Source: Montifringilla adamsi (taxonomy: Eukaryota; Chordata; Aves; Passeriformes; Passeridae). From it: a stretch of DNA of 64,000 nucleotides. Below are positions 28,021 to 41,445 of this stretch, piece by piece. Numbering within the stretch: the first letter of the stretch is position 1; each line of letters opens with the position of its first letter. The notes beneath the pieces are model-generated. The model saw nothing but the letters and a program-made list of their open reading frames with translations. It did no database searches and had not been told where the DNA came from. Made by a program: the position numbers and the translations under genes. The stretch lies in contig JAGGNK010006448.1 in assembly GCA_017590115.1 (NCBI GenBank), positions 5,315,595-5,379,594 on the forward strand, written 5' to 3'.

Positions 28021-28371
28021 CTGTGTTAACAAAGTAATACAAATTCTTTACCCAGCCTTGCTCACACCTGTCAAATAAACAACATGAATTTGCTAATGCT
28101 TTCAAAAAAAGCAGTGTTTTGAGCTAAATTTAGAATCTGAAACTATAACTTCTTTTTAAAAAATGTAGTTCAGCTTGAGTTTGTTGTATCTGATAGATCT
28201 TTCCTTTTATTTATTTAAATCAATACTGTCATGAGGGAGTTCCTTTTGGACAAAGGTAAAAATGTGTTGATCGTGGTGTGGCTGAATATTGTGACACACA
28301 CATCATGTTTACCCATTCAGAAGTAAATATTTTTGTAATTATTTTGACTGAATGGATTCAGTGTGGCACAA

Positions 28372-28389
28372 TTCCGCCCCGGCCGCAGA
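28372..28389. other. Isolated GC-rich patch with clustered CpG
   Basis: TTCCGCCCCGGCCGCAG carries three CpG and an EagI-type CGGCCG inside AT-rich, CpG-poor surroundings. It contains an Sp1-like CCGCCCC. No promoter elements or open frame of note around it. Confidence 0.5.
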
Positions 28390-29330
28390 AAGTGAAAAGG
28401 AGTCCACCTAATTCTTTACAACTATACAGAGGCTGCCATGAAAAAAATTATTCTCAGAGCCTGTCTACTTCTATTTCTCATCATTAAGTACCAATGCTCT
28501 TAATACAGGTCAGTTTCCAAGTGTAAAACTTAATTCAGCATACAGAAAATGATAAAATATCCAATCAGGCCTCCAGCTTTGAATACTTCGATGCACGAAT
28601 GTCAAAGCATCTGAAGAGGGAGAAAGAGACATTTGGAATCTCTCCAAAACTCAAGTGGTTTATTTATGGTCAGATTTCAGTGGCTGAAACTTCTTCCTGG
28701 ATTTAGTACTCAAGCCATATAAGATACACATAATTTCTCTTTATTTTCCCCCACTTCAGGACTGAAAGGAAAGGATATTGCTATCTTACATCCTAGGGAA
28801 GTATTTAATGCATTAAAAAGAAAGCTAAACTTTAGAATGAGAAAATAAGATAATTTGCAGAGGGAAGAAGGGTCCTCTACTTTTGCTTTATTTAGAGCTA
28901 GTAGCTGTTTTTCAGGGCATTGTATCTCAAGAGGAGCATCACCAAGTAAATAACACGGGGAGACTTGAAGGAAAGTTTCTCCATACTTCCCCAGTTTCTG
29001 TCTTTGAATGGACCCTCAACAAGAATGTTGGCTGTTGGCAGCTGTTGCTAGTTATCCTGTTCCTCCTGGTTGCCATTTTGAAGTCTGTGTGCCCATGTGC
29101 TTTGCAACAGAAGTCTAAGTTCTAATATTTGATTCTGGATTCTAGCCTGGACAAAACAATACTTGCATATTTATACATAGATTAACATCTATATTATTCT
29201 AACATCATCTTGGGAACTAAATTTGTGCAGAGTTGAAAATCTCACCCAACTTTTGTATTCAATGAAGTGATGCTTGTGATTGATGTTTAAAGCTTGTGAT
29301 TTTTCTCCATTACAGTTCAGTGGTCCAGGA

Positions 29331-29410
29331 CATATATATATAGTTAGATACCTATGTATATGTATATGTGTGTGTGTGTGTGTGTGTATACACACATATA
29401 TATATATATT
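29331..29410. repeat. Compound TA / TG dinucleotide microsatellite with palindrome
   Basis: (TA)n, then about eleven TG units (29367-29387), then TATACACACA and another (TA)n. The junction TGTGTGTATACACACA (29381-29396) is a perfect 16-bp palindrome. Alternating purine-pyrimidine throughout, so prone to Z-DNA or cruciform. The overlapping minus-strand frames (29189-29416 and 29344-29547) get their Y/I/H/T stretches from it. Confidence 0.97.
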
Positions 29411-32400
29411 ATACATAATATTTTATTGTCTAGTTTAACAATATATATAATAAAATGGGGAACTGCTATTCCTACTTCAGAAAAATTTCCCCCATTGTGA
29501 AATGCATGATTTACTAAAAATAGGTAGGTGCAGGTCAGCATTTGCATTGCTTTTTTTAAAGTAACAAACTTGTATAGAATCTCAGGTTTGACCTGGACAA
29601 AAAAAATTAGTGGTATAAAATGTAAACGTTGAGATTCACAGAGCCATTAAATTACCTTCTCAAATAGGAGATTTTCTTTTAGACTAAACATTCTGATAGT
29701 GTTTGGTGTCAGAAGAGGGAGCTCTTGAACTATGTCACATTTCTAATAGATTCTGAAGAGTAGAACTTTTATTCCTAAAGAGCACACCTTTGTTCCTTGC
29801 ATTATTAAAATTGAATTCCCCAATGTTCAAAATATTTTCAAGTAGCACACTTAGTCAGAATGGTATATCCAAGATGTACAAGCGCTTTTTAAATACATAT
29901 AACTGTGTGTAAAAAGTGGCAAGAATGACAAAATCTGAAACCAACAATTAAAGCAGAAATGGTTTGCATCTCTCATTAAATAAAAATCACACAGATGCCT
30001 ACAACCTGTACATAATGAAATGCATATGCAACTCATAAAGCATGCAATAAGAGCAAGTATTCACATATTTTATTAAAAGTTTCTGTATGATATTCCTAAG
30101 GAAGGTTATTGTTTGTACATAATAACTAAACCACCAAAGCTTGTCAGAGAGTCTCTGTGTGTTATCTTCATCAATCAGTCAACAAATAAATCTTGGTCAC
30201 CTTTTTAGATTGAGACAAAAAGTGTCAATATAAATGCATCCATAACACAAATTGAATGATATTCTAGTGCCATTTCTCAGGAAGATATTTCAAAGCCAGT
30301 GTGTAGGAGTTAAGCTAATGCTTCTGACATATGTAGATCATACAAGATGGGAGTTAGTTTACCTGTCCCATCCACCTGGGAGTTAGTGTAATGAGATCAC
30401 TCCTATTAGTGAAGGAATGATTTACCCACCCTGACACAGGTATTCATGAAAAGAAAAAAATACTTTTTTGTGGACTTAATGTTTTAATTCCTTAGACATC
30501 TAGCTCTAAATGCTTCATTCCTAAACTGGTAAATTAGGCTGGATACAATGACTTCTTGACATTGACTAGACTGGAACTTGCCGCTGTGCTGCTCAGCCAT
30601 CCACACAGGGCTGTAGTACATTATGAGAACTGTGAGAGACTCTTGTGGAAGGTTGAGAAAGGTCTCATGTCTAGGTCACATCAAACGGCATCAGATGTCC
30701 CTATTACTGAATTGTACACCTGAATTTGTCTATCTGGATCAGGAATAAGGTGTCAATATAAAGATAGTGAGCTTTAAAGGAGGTGGTGACATGTACAACA
30801 GACAAGATAACCAAAGCTTAACTGAGAAGGATTCTAGGCCATCTGATATTTTTCTGAACTTTGCTCTTTCTTTGAGGAAGAAATGGTAGAATAGGACTTC
30901 CAGACGTGCCTCCCAACCTAAATTAGTTTATATTTTTATGGTCTTATAAAGACCTTGAGGGTTTATTCTGACCCTGTCAGGATACTTGTAGTGCATCTAA
31001 ATGTCTGCATGTCCTCTCTGATTTTTGTTAGTAGGAACAGAGGAAATCAGGGTTGGAAGAATATCTGCCCTGTATTTCTAAGTATTCTTGGCTGACAGTA
31101 TGCCAGATGGATATATTTACTCATTTGTAAGTGCGTGAGTGTGGCAGGGATGGAGAGGGTTTACTATAGCCACTAATTTTCCAGGTAGTTCAAGTCACTG
31201 TGTACTTCTGCAAGGATCTATTTTCATTACAGTTCCTCTTGTGCCAGTGTCAGGCTCAGGACCAGACCCACTAACCTCTTGTCAAAGATGTCAGCAAATA
31301 TTTGTTAACAGATGTAAAGCAGATGTAACTTTTCTTGGAAAAAATTATTATGAGGACAATTCCCTAAAGGAAAAAAAATACCTTAAATTTTATATAATGA
31401 AGGATTCTTTTAAGTTCAACAAGAAATACTCTTAAGCACCTGAGGAAAAAAAGGTGCAGAATGTAAGGCCAGTCTTCTGAACTGTTATGTCCTTTGTGTT
31501 ACATATTATGGTTTGAAATGTAGTAATATATACTCTATTCTCATAATGGGTGATAAACAAAAAAAGTACTTCGGAAGGAAATCCTTTAATGTAGTTAAAT
31601 AATATATTTAAAGAAATAGCCTGTATATTTATAAAATATTAACAGAATTATATTGAAAATATACCTTCTGTTATCAGAAAAACTTCCTCAGTGAAGTTTA
31701 TCTTGTAACAAGCTATGTTGTAGTGGCTTGTAAAAAAAAAAAAGGTAATTTCTCATAAAAGGAAGATGTCTACTTAATCAGTTTTCTACTAGATTTATGA
31801 AAACAAAAAAAAAAATTCTAGAAACTTTTTTTCATGAAGCTACCAAACTTTGCAGCTGGTGTCCCTCAGCCATTCATATATGCCAAAATATCATGTATGT
31901 CATTCATTATGATATTGCATCACTGGATTAATTAAAGGCACTGCTTACTAGTAAAACATATTTTTGGAATTTAATGCAGTCCAGAAAAAGAAAAGAGCCA
32001 AGTTGGCAAATTTGATCAGAGATGTCTCCAGTGACCACGAAGCGCAGTGTGAGAACCTCTATACTGAGGTACATTAGCATTTTTTCTGACCGTTTGTTTA
32101 CATTAATGCTATTTCATCTCACAGCTTCTTGATGTTAGAAGGATGAATTATTTCTTCATTTATTAAACAAAAATCCTCTTACTTACAAAAGTCTTAACAA
32201 TTATGTCAATTCAAATTGCCATTATTTTATTCTTCAGGTGTTACATTCTGAATATACATATTTTTAAAATGTAAAAAACCCATTCCCAAATCAAAATTAT
32301 TACTATTATACATTTCTAGTATCTGGAGAAATTATTCTGAAAAGTTCTATGTGTGTTATCCCCTCATCTACTTTATTTTTTATATTTTCAACATAAAAAA

Positions 32401-33895
32401 TCTTTACCAAACCCTGTTCATTTTTATAAATACTCCTCCAAAACATATTCGCTTCCTTTTTCTCTCTTCCTCTTATAAAAAAAATCCTCACTATGTGCCA
32501 CAGGTGTGGAATCTAACAGATTAACTAGAAAAATGCTTTGTTAAAGAGGATTCCTATATGGCACTATGAGTTTTTGCTGTTTGTATTAAGAGATGGTGAC
32601 ACTGGCAAGTCATTGTATACAATCATGAAGGACGTGAAGCACTTAAAAAAATACTTCTGCTTTTCATAATTAACCTCTACTGCTGCACAGTGGAGATGAT
32701 TGGTAAAACTCACCCACCAAGCTAGATAAAGCAAGCTCTGCAAAATTGTGAGGTGGACATCTGGCAAATCACAAGTACATATTAAAGACAAGTTTTAAGG
32801 CAATTATATCTTAACTTTTTTATTATTATTATCATTTATTAGTTTAGTATGCTTAAGCAAGCTGAAACAATTAAGAAGCTTATTCATATTGTCATTTTGA
32901 TTTGGAAGTGTTAATGGAACCCACAACCCACATAACAGAATTTAAAGTGCCAATTAGAAATCAAAATTACTTTCTGGAGCAATTGAAACAAATGCAATGA
33001 TTATTCAGATCTTGTATTTGTCTGTGTGTTGTGCCTTATATGTCCTAGTAGGATACATGGTCTACTAAAAACCTTTTTCTTAAGGTCTTCACCAGGCTAA
33101 AGACTTCCTTTACCATCATTATTTCTACAGAAGTATTTATCAATAGAAGACAATGATAAATTCTTAGGCAATATTGAATGTTCAAATTAATTTTTTATTT
33201 TGAAAATTATAGTAAAGTTTAAAATTATACAATAAATATGTGTGGTATTATATTCTAAAAAATCTACAGAATGCTTGTTGTAAGACTTCTATGCTTCAAT
33301 TACAGAATATTTTCTTACAATAAAAATTAGCACATATAGCAGAAACTTTTAAATTATTTTGATCTAGCAGGGTATTCATATCGTAAGGGGGAGAAAAGAA
33401 CTATATACAGAAATTATATGTAAATAAAAGAAAGAACATTAAAAAATTAAACTGCTTTACACATTCCAAATATAGTTGAAAAGAAAAAGCTATTAGTGTT
33501 TCAACATTTTGACATGTAAGCCCTTCATAATCAAGAGAGCACTATAATAAACTCCATTCATGGTAATTTCCAAAGAGAAATAGTATAATCACTCATATTC
33601 AGATAAGGTTGTATTCTCAGACACTTCCTTATTTCCTTCTACTCATCAGGGAAGTTTCCTTTTTTTGTGTAAAATTGAAATGACAAAGAGCCATTAGACT
33701 AATCATACTCACAGAAGAAGAGCTCTTGGCATGTTTAGTTAATCACAATTTCATAGCAAGCGTAATAAAAAATACAGACTGAAAGATCAAAGGGAAAATT
33801 ATCATTCTTTTTGACAAAGTCATTGAACTTGTTTCAAGAACCCTGTTCATTTTCTGTGGGTGGGAACCTCCTGGCAGATTTGCCCCATCCCTTAC

Positions 33896-33965
33896 CAACT
33901 GAGGAATTTCTCCACGACATCCATGCTGGTGTAACAGTTGGACTATACATTTGTACAGCAGGTGT
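33896..33965 (-). other. Exon-like segment with splice-site matches, minus strand
   Basis: On the minus strand a pyrimidine tract and acceptor (CATTTTTCTTTCAG) precede 70 bases that end in CAGTTG and a consensus donor (GTAAGGG). Two of the three frames are open across the 70 bases. One gives a peptide beginning TPAVQMYSPTV, the other HLLYKCIVQLL; I recognise neither. GC content is higher than in the flanks. AT-rich introns contain many chance acceptor and donor pairs, so this may be nothing, an ancient repeat, a lncRNA exon or a real exon. Confidence 0.15.
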
Positions 33966-35844
33966 CTGAAAGAAAAATGTGATTTCCTATCAGAATCTGA
34001 GAATTTTTATACCTAGCAGTGGTTACTGGAGAAATTTTTTCCCAGTAAATATAAGATTTAGCATGGTCATCACTGACTTTAAAGAGCTACCTCTGAATTT
34101 CCTTTGCTTATTGAAAACTTTGTGTTACAAATATAATTATATTTTAAGCTAGAGGGAAAGAAAATGCATAAAAATTAAGTGTAACAGTTACTGCATACAG
34201 CATTCTAGTGCATCCCAAAACATATCAATCTTATTATCCAATCACTTTCTTTTATTTGGTATACAATCCTTCTCATATAGCATGGTTAGGATGGTATAAT
34301 GGTACAGTGGCCCCTGAATGAAAATAAGAGAGTTTTGTATACCAGCTCTGCACAAAGGAAACTGCCTTATATCTCTGTTTTCTTTTTTTTCTTATACAAT
34401 GAGATCAACTATACTAAAACAAAACTCATACTTATATGGCACTTCTTTCAAACTAGAGAGACATTCACAGGCTTGTAAAAAAGTAGAGGTTTAAATAATT
34501 TGTTATGTATACATTCACTAGTTCAAGTAGGTTTCATTACATTAGAAGTTCACCAAAATAATATATGTTCAAGGTATATTTTATAACTGTCCTTATATGC
34601 TACTGAGCAGAGATTTGTGTATGCAGCAATTGATATTTAATAATGAGCACCAATTGCTTTGTTTAAATAATTGTTTTCAGCACTCTCCTTAATAATATTA
34701 AGTATCCATTTTTCTGTATAGTATCATACTTCTGCAAGCTGTTCTTCCTTTGCCATACACATTAAGCAAGATTAGGTCTTGTCTGGAAAATGGTGCAAGC
34801 ACTATACACTAGACTACAATAGGAAATTATATCAATTCATTTTAGTCAGATAAACTGATCTCTTCACCAAAACCAATGCCTTCCTTGAACTAATGTGGGA
34901 AATTCCAATTGCATAATTAAAATTTCTTCATGCAATATGCAACTTAGTACTGGATCTTTAAGACATTTCAATATTTTTACTGTAATAATATGTACTTTAT
35001 GCATCTTTTAATCATGAAGTAGTCTGAAATATTTCAATAAACTCTACAAAAGAATCAGTACAATCCCACGCTTTAACTCCTCCCCTGCTGCCAAACAGTA
35101 GCTCATTTTTATCTCATTTTGCCTGCCTGACTTCTCATCCTCAACAGAAGCATAATTTTCTATGCTATAGTTCACCACAATTATTGCTTTAGGGGGATGG
35201 AAGAATTTAGAAAAAGAAATTATTGTCACAAGTTAAAGAAAAATCAAGCTTTTGGATCTCAATTTCATTTAGGTGCCAGCTAAACCTCTAGCTGCTCAGT
35301 TTTTATGATGTTTGTTAGGTATGTTCAGAAACAGGGATTCAGTCTTGTGAGGAATGTTTTTGATAGAAATTTAGGCATAGAATAAGTATTGGGTTTGATT
35401 ATTTACAATAAATATGTGTTTTTAAATATAGTTCTCTGGGCATACATTATGTTAACTCATGACTGATATTACAATACTGTATCTGCATTTTTGTTTTAAT
35501 TATACCATTATATTTGTAAAGTATTTTGATACAGAATTGTACCAAATATAGACTAAGACCACAGAAGTAAGTAAAAACTAGGTGCAACACAGAGTGAAAT
35601 GAAAGGTTCAAATCCATTAATTCATAAATGCAGAGAAGTTTTAGTCTTGCGCCAACTTTTCAATAAACAGCTAAATCCCTGCAAAATTAAATGCGTCTTG
35701 TCATGTGATAACTAATCATTCTAGACCCTAGAACTTAACCTGGGGACAGTCTGGGGACAGATGCGAAGACATTAAGGAGACAGGGCAGCAGGAGCTAATG
35801 TGTGCAAATATCTAAACTTGAAATATGGTGGACAGCAGCAAACA

Positions 35845-35863
35845 GCAACAACAACAACAACAA
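35845..35863. repeat. (CAA)n trinucleotide repeat
   Basis: Six near-perfect CAA units. They give a Q/T-rich stretch in the 93-codon open frame 35800-36081, which has no other support. Confidence 0.9.
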
Positions 35864-38800
35864 TAACCAAACTCCACAAAATAAAAAACACAAACCAAAT
35901 TAAAGAAAGCAATGCAAAATCTCCAGAAGATGGGTCTAAAGAGAATTCCTCACCTCATCTCTTAAGTGGAAAAGTTTTTTCTTTTTATATTTTTGGTCCA
36001 GTAAAACTTGGATTTGTGGTAACTAGTTACCTTAAAGCTGTCTGTTTGAAAAGGTTGGAAAATCTTTGGAGTAGCAATTAAGTGGTTCCCTGACAAGGGC
36101 TACCAAGAAAATGGTAATCATAACAAAATCTTTTGAGTAAAAATATGCAATTTAAGTTTTATTGAACAAAAAGGAAAAGGTTTTGTCTGTAATGTCAAGG
36201 AGTAGATATTTACTGAGTCGGCCTATTAATTAACTATGTTTACTAAGAAATCATTTATGCAGCTGAAGAAATGGCCAGCTGTAATTGGTCCGCTACCTCA
36301 GGGGAGTCAGGGACAGCTCTTGTTAGGCTGGAATGACACAAATCTGGATCCTGACCAGCTGGAGCAGACTTTCTTCTTCCAATATGCCCATATTTCCCTG
36401 CTGAGAAACCTTCTGCCAGAACAAGCCCCTGTCAAAGTTTTCAGTATGTCTTGTCCATCACTATCATGAATCAACATTTTACTCCGTAACAGGTTTGTAA
36501 GGAAAAATTGTTATTTATCTGCTTTCACCTTTAATGAAGAAAGTTATGCAAAATCATTTAAAATCAAATTGAATTAAAATAGTTTGTTAGGGAGCTTCAA
36601 AACAAAACTCTCTGTGTCTTATAACACTTTCTCTGTTGCATGTTTTAAATATATACCTTTAAGAGAAGCATCAAGCCACTTTCTCAAATGGACAAACTGT
36701 GCACTTTTTACACAGAAAATCTGTTTATTTCAATAGAAAATTGGTATTACAATATCAAGAGAGAAAAATCATGTGGTAGCCAGTAATAACACATATTGGA
36801 TGTTGTTTTTCACCAAAAAAATCCAAATTGTAGCTACTTTAAGATGAGTATCTTTCAAATTACCATTTCTTATTTAAAAATTTATTTGCTCTAAGCTATT
36901 CTTATCTCCAGGTGTTCCCATATCTGTGGCTAAATTAATGTAATTATTTTATCATCAGTTTTTCTTATCATGAATTAAAAAATGAAAGTTGTTACACAAT
37001 CTCTTTCTTTCACTTTATAGAAAACCATGTAAAAACTAAAACTTCCCATACACAAAGGTAATGAGCATTCAGACATCCTTTATTAAGCACCAGGAAGTGT
37101 TAATTAAATTTTGTGATTTTTTGGACAGAACTTAATTTTTCTCTCCAAATTAAAAGTAATTTTGTTATTATCGCTTCCTTTCCTTTAAAATTCCTTATGA
37201 TGTGATTGATTTGCAGTTCCCAGTGTGGTAGATTATGGTATTTTAACTTCATCAGACAAATTTCCTATCTTCATTCATTCATCAGTTTCTACCAATTCCT
37301 TTAAACACCAAGGATTTTGGTTAATTTCATGGGTTAGTTCACCACAGAATGTCTCATTTAATTCTGCAGGTGGTTGAAATTGCCTAATCAATAGGTTCTG
37401 TACCTGTAATATTTATGGTAAAAGATAAAGGGAAAGAGTTTAATGGGATATTAGATGCTTGGGAATTTATCCCACATTAATGGGATTATCTACTCTATCA
37501 TGTACTATATGTCACCTGAAAGCTCCACATTTAACCATCCTCCAAATGCATTCCTAATGTCACAAGGAAATTGTGGGAAGTCTGGAAGAACTGTGGTACT
37601 TAATGTAACATTTAGTAAATAAGCAGGGTAGATGGAGAGTAGAGAAGGATTTCTGGTTTAAGATTTCAATTTAACACATAAACACTAGTCTCTCTCTTTG
37701 AAAAATACCCTCATATCGTGTACCTCTTCAAACCCTCTGGTCCAAGCTGGACCTGCACCATGGATCCAGGGGAGTGAGACACTTGTGACCACTGAAGGCA
37801 ACTGAGTCCGAGTTTCAGCATTTAACTTTTCCACCTTGGGCTTCATCCTCAGGGTACAGCTGAAAGCCTGAGTCTGGAGTTTACATGACAAGGTGTGATT
37901 GTCTTCCACTGTATATTGGCTTCTGAACTAAAACTTGCTATTAGTGCAAGATTTTCCTTATTCTCATTCCCACATCTTTCTAAATTTCCCAGCTATCCTT
38001 CATTGAAACCTATTGGTCTCTATTAAACAATGGGAAAATTGTTTACCTACACATCATATAAAGCTGAAGCCTGTTCCACTTCTAAAGCATCTCCCCTCTT
38101 TATGTTTTGAGAACTCCATACAGAGACCTATCTTCCACTGCACTATGACTTTTCCAGGCCTCAGTACAATTACATTTACTGTATTTTCATTTTGACTAGC
38201 TTTGCAGCCTTTTCTGATTTTTGTTAGAAAATATTTTTGAAAGAAAATGTTTTTTTTCATCTGAGTGTTCAGGCAAATGGCAAATGTATAACTGGGATCA
38301 TTTGATTACATACATGCATTTCAGGTGGAAAAAAATTTATTACACAAATAGAAATTCAGTTTTTGAATATAAAGCACCTAAAAGAAATAGTCAAGTGGAA
38401 GGTGTTTGCCTTGTGTTTTGTTTTTCTCTTTCATGCCAATCACTTGTCAAGTAGGGACAAACATAATAGAAAGCAAGAACTTCATAACAAATTCTGTCAA
38501 CAGAAACAGGAAAAAATTAAATAATCAAATAGTATGAAATGGTATGTGAAAAGTTTTCTTCAACTGTACCTAATCCATAATGATACTGACTTAGTGAATA
38601 ATAAACAAAGATCCAAATTAGAGGTCTAAATAAATAAATATTTAGGATGTCATTTTACCTCATATAAAAAATCTGTCTTTTAAATTATAGTGTATATATT
38701 CATGTGTATCCATTTCAAAATAAGTTCAGTGCACAAAAAAACCCCTACAGATGTAAACTTATACCTGCAAGTAAGATTTCAGAAGTCTCAGGACAGCCTG

Positions 38801-39235
38801 AAAAACATCTGTAATAGGAACAAATTGATAATTGCAACACCCTTTATACTTTACTCTCTTTATACAAAAAACAAACTAACCCATCCATTTTAAACAAAGG
38901 TTTGTTAACCTTAAAAATGTCACAGACACAATTAATTAATTAATCCAGATAATGGATCAATCAAATTTGAATGGAATCCAGGAGCTGTCTAGAATTGAAG
39001 CTCCTGCTCAAAGCATGATTAACACAATTCAGATAGTATTTCAGGGCTTCGTGCTACACTTCCACCTCACTGAGCAACCAAAAGTATAGGGAAGACAGAG
39101 CTTGAAAAGCTAAAGAAATTCCCCAAAACACGTCTATTTTTCCTCAATATATGATTTTCCTAAGAGTTATGGTTGAATAGCATCACAAATACATTTAATT
39201 TCAAATAAAAATGCTTGTGATTTTCTAAACTGAAT

Positions 39236-39706
39236 CACAGAATGGGTCAGATTGGAAGGGATCACAGTGGGTCATCTGATCCAACCTCCCTGGTCAAGCA
39301 GGGTCATCCTAGAGCACATTGAACAGGTTTGCATCCAGATGGTTCTTGAATCTCTCCGGTGAGGGAGACTCCACAACCTCTCTGGGCAATCTTTTCCAGT
39401 GCATGGTCACCTGCCAAGTAGTTATTCCTCAGATTCAGGTGGAGCTTCCTGCACAGCAGTTTCTGCCTGTTGCCTCCTTGTCCTGTTGCTAAGCACCACT
39501 GAGAAGATCCTGGGTCCATCATTGTGACACCCTCCCTTCAGACACAAATTATTTTGTATATATATAATTGATGGGGTCTTCTCTCTGTTGTTTCTTCTCG
39601 AGGTTGAACAGGCCCAGCTCCCTCAGCCTTTCCTTGCAAGAGAGATGCTCAAGTCCCTAATTATCTATGTTGCCCTCTGCTGGACCTGGTCCAAGAAATG
39701 CTCCCA
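39236..39706 (-). mobile_element. CR1 LINE, 5'-truncated 3' end, minus strand
   Basis: On the minus strand it follows the CR1 3' region in order: GGTCCAGCAGAGGGCAACAT, then GGCTGAGGGAGCTGGGCCTG, GACAGGAGGCAACAG at the usual GACAAGGGG site, TTGCCCAGAGAGGTTGTGGA, and the end TGATCCCTTCCAATCTGACC followed by CATTCTGTGATTC. The last word is one copy of the 8-bp motif that ends CR1. The 5' end is lost, as is usual for CR1. An AT stretch near 39553-39568 interrupts the match. The 72-codon minus frame (39304-39522) is CR1 3' sequence and not a gene. Confidence 0.92.
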
Positions 39707-41194
39707 TCTAACAGAATTTAAAGACTCATCAGTGACTTCCATAAAACTCTAGAAAGTAAAATAGAGAAGTAATAAAAAATTACCTTATTTGTGAAATATA
39801 GATGTCATTAATAATATCTGCTATGCAAGATGGCAAAAAATAAAGATAACATAAATACTTAAATGTAAATTATATGTAGTAATATAACCAGGGAAACAAC
39901 TATCCTGTACTCATCTTTATGGCTGTCATATAGTTTACTGCTCTTGTACACATACTTTCCTTTTTCTCACTTATGTCTGTCACTGGTTGCTGTATTCTCT
40001 TTAGTGAGAGATACCTTTCAGCATATCACTCATTATTATCATGGTGTGACAAGTGACTTATTGTGTTTTCTGCAAGGTGAAGAAACCAAAGTATGTTCAC
40101 TGACAAAACATATGTTTAACTTAAAGGAAGTATTTTATGATACTGTTAAGATTTTGTTTGTTTGTTTTTTATCTGAAATTGTACATTAAATCTTACAACA
40201 AGTAATATAACTTGTTATTTGTGCTAGGTAAGGTAAATACCTTCTGCTCTGCATTGTAAGAGCCAGCATCCCACTGTTCTCATCTGTATCTGTTAAAAGA
40301 ACAGGTGCAAGGCATTTGTATACCAATGAGTCTCCCATGATACCTTCAGTTTGAATGTATGAATTGATGAAAGCTTTCCTAAGCTGCAAAAAGCTTTTTG
40401 TCAAATGTGTTTTGGCAGGGAACTGGCACGTTGTCATGTAGCTGTGCCATCATATTATTCTGTACAATGTAATATTCTAGCAAAGAAATGTGTTTACATT
40501 CAATTTTACCTTCTTTCTAAAACTAGACAATGCTAAGAGCAAAATCCCAGTTTTGGCCATTGAAAACACCATGTTCCCCAAGTGCTTGTTAGTCTCTGCT
40601 CAAGGCTGGATGCAGTGCAGCTGCACAACCATTATCAGGTGATTGAGAAGAGCTGGATGACATGGAGATGGAGCAAACCTATCTGGCTCCTTCCCTTCTT
40701 CATGTGGGAGCAGAATTTCTATGCAGGCACTTTGAATCATAGCTGAAGTTAGATTGCCATCTTGGCCCTGATCCTGGCCTTGGCCCATGGGCACAGACTT
40801 CCCCCTAGGCTTGGGTTTGCCTTGTCTGTGAAGTCTTGTCTGACCATTAGACACTTAGTTCACAATCCCTGTCCCAGTCCTTCTCTCTTGATTAGATACT
40901 GTGGAACTTGACAAATTTCTCCACTGCTGGCCTCTCTCACTCTTAGCTCCCAGCTTCCTGCTTGATCTCATCATTCCCTGACATTTAAGATCATGCAAAA
41001 TACTGCCTTCAGAACTGGACAAAAAAATAATGTTTCAAGATGTTTGGTCTGTGATCTAATATCAAAGTTGAAGATTAGAACTAATAAATAACATAATGAT
41101 TTTATACTTTTGCAATATAACACTGTAGTAATAATTTAATTTTTAACTTATGAGAGAAGTAGTTTTATAATTCTTCCAAAGTATCCTTCCAAAA
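39707..41194. other. Non-coding stretch, unclassified
   Basis: No gene recognised. The first 850 bases are AT-rich. About 40590-40990 is GC-richer and holds an 84-codon minus-strand frame (40600-40854) with no recognisable domain; the patch may be an old repeat that I cannot name. Confidence 0.6.
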
Positions 41195-41445
41195 GTGAAG
41201 AAGGATGTGTTGATCTTGACTCCTTGGTATCCAGTGATAGGATGGGAATGGTTCAAAGCTGCATCAGGAGAGGTTTGGATTTGGCATTAGGAAGCGTTTC
41301 TTTACCAAGAAACCAAAACTGTATTTTTGGTGATGTGTTCAATACCCCAAGCCTGTCAATGTTTAAGAGGCATTTGGTCAATGCCCTTAACAACTTGCTT
41401 TAACAGGTCAGCCTGCCCTGTTCAGGCAGTTGGTAACAGAATTAA
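41195..41445 (+). mobile_element. CR1 LINE 3' fragment, plus strand
   Basis: Ordered matches to a CR1 3' subfamily: GTATCCAGTGATAGGA, GGAATGGTTCAAAGCTGCA, CAGGAGAGGTTTGGATT, CCCCAAGCCTGTCAATGTTT, AAGAGGCATTTGGTCAATGC, CCTTAACAACTTGCTTTAAC, GGTCAGCCTGCCC. It breaks off in CAGGCAGTTGG, before the terminal octamers. The segment that would code for the protein terminus is already out of frame. Confidence 0.85.

Larger units (their letters stand above)
6705..39235. other. Long non-coding stretch without recognisable transposable elements
   Basis: In about 32.5 kb I recognise no CR1, LTR, SINE, DNA transposon, structural RNA or protein-coding gene on either strand. Simple repeats and small sites are listed separately. 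GC-richer patches that I cannot classify lie at about 9480-9760, 11080-11200, 25560-25760, 26000-26060, 30550-30720, 36270-36450 and 37690-37920; these could be ancient repeats, conserved non-coding elements or unrecognised exons. The open frames (60-98 codons) have no start context, domain or clear codon bias. Confidence 0.6.

Noticed and set aside
36236..36469. 77-codon plus-strand open frame in a GC-richer patch
   Set aside because: The translation looks protein-like in composition but matches no family I know and has no splice-site pair; left as an unclassified patch.
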